From Reyranella sp. (GTDB taxonomy: Bacteria > Pseudomonadota > Alphaproteobacteria > Reyranellales > Reyranellaceae), in assembly GCA_004296815.1 (NCBI GenBank), contig SCVT01000254.1, positions 1-10,210 on the forward strand: a stretch of DNA of 10,210 nucleotides, read 5' to 3'. Position numbers and translations under genes: made by a program. The notes beneath the pieces are model-generated. The model had not been told where the DNA came from, did no database searches, and saw only the letters and a list, made by a program, of their open reading frames with translations. This document shows positions 8,728-10,210 of the stretch, in pieces. The stretch's first letter is position 1; each line of letters opens with the position of its first letter.

Positions 8728-8746
8728 GTTTCGACAGTCTAGAGCA

Positions 8747-9220
8747 ATGATCTCCCTGGATGCCATCGACCGACGCATTCTCGAGCGGCTGCAGCATGAC
8801 GGCCGGCTGAGCAACGCTGACCTCGCCGAGCAGGTCGGCCTCTCCTCCTCACCCTGCTGGCGGCGCGTGAAGGCGCTGGAGGAGGCGGGCGTCATCAAGG
8901 GATACGCCGCGCAGGTCGACGCCAAGTCGGTCGGCCTCTCGGTCAACGTCTTCGTGAGCGTGTCGCTCTCCACGCAGAACGAGAAATCGCTGAAGGATTT
9001 CGAGCGCGCCGCCGCCGAGCGGCCCGAGGTCATGGAGTGCTACCTCATGACCGGCGACAGCGACTATCTGCTGCGCGTCGTCGTGCCCGATCTCGAAGCC
9101 TACGAGCGCTTCGTGATGGACTTCACCAAGATCCCGGGCATCGCCCAGATCCGAAGCTCGTTCGCGCTGCGCCCCGTCAAGCAGGGTGCGGCATTGCCGC
9201 TCGGCCCCGCCAGCCGCTAG
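8747..9220 (+). CDS. Lrp/AsnC family transcriptional regulator
   Basis: A 157-residue DNA-binding regulator of normal family length. The N-terminal winged helix-turn-helix spans about residues 4-52 (LDAIDRRILERLQHDGRLSN, then DLAEQVGLSSSPCWRRVKAL and EEAGVIKGY), with the recognition helix near 33-45. A linker leads to the C-terminal RAM domain (about 66-141), which binds amino acids or related small molecules and builds dimers to octamers. Its conserved turn is GDSDYLLRV (103-111). It is divergent from the E1-mtnA-MFS operon with a candidate palindromic operator between them, so it most likely controls that operon and itself. By analogy with MdeR, which sits divergent to an E1 gene in Pseudomonas putida, and with BkdR, the effector could be a methionine- or branched-chain-type amino acid; the sequence alone does not tell. 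The Shine-Dalgarno is weak (AGAG close to the ATG). Confidence 0.93.
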   Translation: MISLDAIDRRILERLQHDGRLSNADLAEQVGLSSSPCWRRVKALEEAGVIKGYAAQVDAKSVGLSVNVFVSVSLSTQNEKSLKDFERAAAERPEVMECYLMTGDSDYLLRVVVPDLEAYERFVMDFTKIPGIAQIRSSFALRPVKQGAALPLGPASR

Positions 9221-9229
9221 AGAAGAACC

Positions 9230-10210
9230 ATGACAGCGCAGACGACGGCCTCCGGCTTTCCGTGGGTCATGACGATCCTCCTCGCCTTCGCGACCATCAT
9301 CTACCTGACCTTCGTAGCCAACCTGCTGGGCGCGCGCGGCAGCGACGCGGCGGGCCGCGGCATGGCGCTGGGCTTCGCCGCGTTCCAGGGCCTCGCTTTG
9401 TGGCTGGTGATCGGCATCCTGTTCGCCATCGCCTTCTATCGTGGCAGCATGCCGGGCTATGCGATGGCGGCCGCCATCGTGTTCGTGCCGCTGTCGGCGA
9501 TCGCGGCCGCGTCGGCCACCGGCCTCTACATGGAGCGCCACGGCGAGTGGCTGATCGCGGTGCCGATCGCGCTGCCGCCGCTGCTCGCGCTCTACGCCTT
9601 CTGGGCGCGGTTCACCGGCTGGCACGACGCCCTGCCGTCGGGGCCGACCACGGCAGTTCTCGGCGGCGCCGTCGTCCTCCTCACCATCGTGCCGCTGGTG
9701 CTGACCACCATCGAATTCATGCCCAATCCCGAGCGCGATGCCGCGCGAGAGGCCGCCGCGAAGGCGCAGGAGGCAGAGTACAAGAAGCGGCAGGAGGAAG
9801 CGGAAGCGGCCGAGGCCGCGAAGTTCGCGAAGCTCGGCCCGGACTCCTCGCTGCGTGACTATCTCGAGTTCCTGCCGCCCGGCCATACCCGCTTCAAGGA
9901 TGCGGTGGCCGGCGCGCGGCTGGTCAAGACGCGCAACGCCGATGCCAGGGCGCTTCTGGATGAGGGGATGATCGGCGAGCTGGCCGACCTGTGGGATCTC
10001 CGGGTCGATCCGCTCGCCGTCTGCCAGGCCTATGGCAATGCGCTGAAAGGCATGGCGAGCAAGGTTTCGCGCAGCCAGCGCGCTTACATCAGCGCCGCGC
10101 TCGACATCGAATGGCAGCTCCCCAACATCGAATGGCTGGTCGGCGCCAAGTGCGATCTGGGCGATGCGCTCACCGAGGCCGAGACGCGCATCGCCCAGAT
10201 CGCACTTGGC
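9230..10210 (+). CDS. Multi-pass membrane protein of unknown function with coiled coil and soluble C-terminal region (partial, runs off right edge)
   Basis: The ATG at 9230 opens a frame that stays open for 327 codons to the window's end. I do not recognise the family. About five hydrophobic segments lie at residues 11-34, 47-70, 77-100, 107-127 and 141-162. A charged Ala/Glu/Lys stretch (166-200, with AAREAAAKAQEAEYKKRQEE) should form a helix or coiled coil. A soluble, helix-rich region follows (205 to the end) with Trp, Asp and Leu-rich segments such as GELADLWDLRVDP (249-261). The helical soluble part could be a repeat-type (HEAT/TPR-like) scaffold, but no repeat period is clear. It begins 9 nt after the regulator's stop, so the two are probably co-transcribed. 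A weak GAGAAG precedes the start. Without the C-terminus the full domain set is unknown; no function is proposed. Confidence 0.8.
   Translation, partial: MTAQTTASGFPWVMTILLAFATIIYLTFVANLLGARGSDAAGRGMALGFAAFQGLALWLVIGILFAIAFYRGSMPGYAMAAAIVFVPLSAIAAASATGLYMERHGEWLIAVPIALPPLLALYAFWARFTGWHDALPSGPTTAVLGGAVVLLTIVPLVLTTIEFMPNPERDAAREAAAKAQEAEYKKRQEEAEAAEAAKFAKLGPDSSLRDYLEFLPPGHTRFKDAVAGARLVKTRNADARALLDEGMIGELADLWDLRVDPLAVCQAYGNALKGMASKVSRSQRAYISAALDIEWQLPNIEWLVGAKCDLGDALTEAETRIAQIALG

Larger units (their letters stand above)
8654..8746. promoter_or_regulatory. Divergent promoter/operator region between E1 operon and Lrp-type regulator gene
   Basis: These 93 bases lie between two divergent starts and are clearly more AT-rich than their surroundings from about 8698 to 8740. 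They hold an 18-bp imperfect palindrome (8710-8727) and a separate inverted pair CGAAAC (8696-8701) / GTTTCG (8728-8733). No textbook sigma-70 promoter stands out on either strand. Lrp/AsnC regulators commonly control themselves and a divergent neighbour from such a region. Confidence 0.65.

Noticed and set aside
8849..9886. 345-codon minus-strand open frame across the Lrp-type and membrane protein genes
   Set aside because: It spans two real plus-strand genes with clear family or membrane signals and has low-complexity RGE/RDR composition.

Overview
This is a GC-rich, tightly packed bacterial chromosome segment. Codon use and protein flavour (a short AceE-like E1, an MtnA with the GTDRTT/NKIGT signature, a TTC38-like TPR protein, a long MgtC/SapB-DUF4010 protein) suggest an alphaproteobacterium, possibly a Hyphomicrobiales/Rhodospirillales-type soil or freshwater organism. 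The genus cannot be fixed from the sequence. I see no rRNA, tRNA, CRISPR array, insertion sequence or phage gene. The longest gap between genes is 93 bases.

Left part (1-2305, all minus strand): the N-terminal 100 residues of a DUF5939-type protein, a domain usually found in front of adenylate/guanylate cyclases, run off the left edge. Before it come a small alpha/beta hydrolase and a 418-residue MgtC/SapB-DUF4010 membrane protein. The last two are 2 nt apart and form an operon. A 65-nt divergent region separates them from a plus-strand gene for a 549-residue TPR protein (2371-4020). That gene meets the next block tail to tail, with a 4-nt overlap of stop codons.

Centre (4017-8653, minus strand): a three-gene operon transcribed from about 8653 leftward. 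It encodes a 781-residue thiamine-diphosphate enzyme related to the homodimeric pyruvate dehydrogenase E1 (AceE/MdeB type, often annotated transketolase). Nine bases later comes methylthioribose-1-phosphate isomerase (mtnA, GTG start), followed by an MFS transporter whose GTG start overlaps the mtnA stop by 4 nt.

Right part (8747-10210, plus strand): a divergent Lrp/AsnC-family regulator, then 9 nt later a multi-pass membrane protein of unknown function that runs off the right edge. The 93-nt region between the regulator and the E1 gene holds an 18-bp imperfect palindrome, a plausible operator.

Together the centre and right look like one regulated module: an amino-acid-sensing Lrp-type regulator facing an operon that pairs a keto-acid/ketose ThDP enzyme with a methylthioribose salvage enzyme and an exporter or importer. 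The E1-plus-divergent-Lrp layout resembles the Pseudomonas putida methionine-catabolism locus (mdeR/mdeB), with mtnA in place of a methionine gamma-lyase. This is the most interesting hypothesis in the window. Everything else looks like ordinary core or housekeeping sequence.
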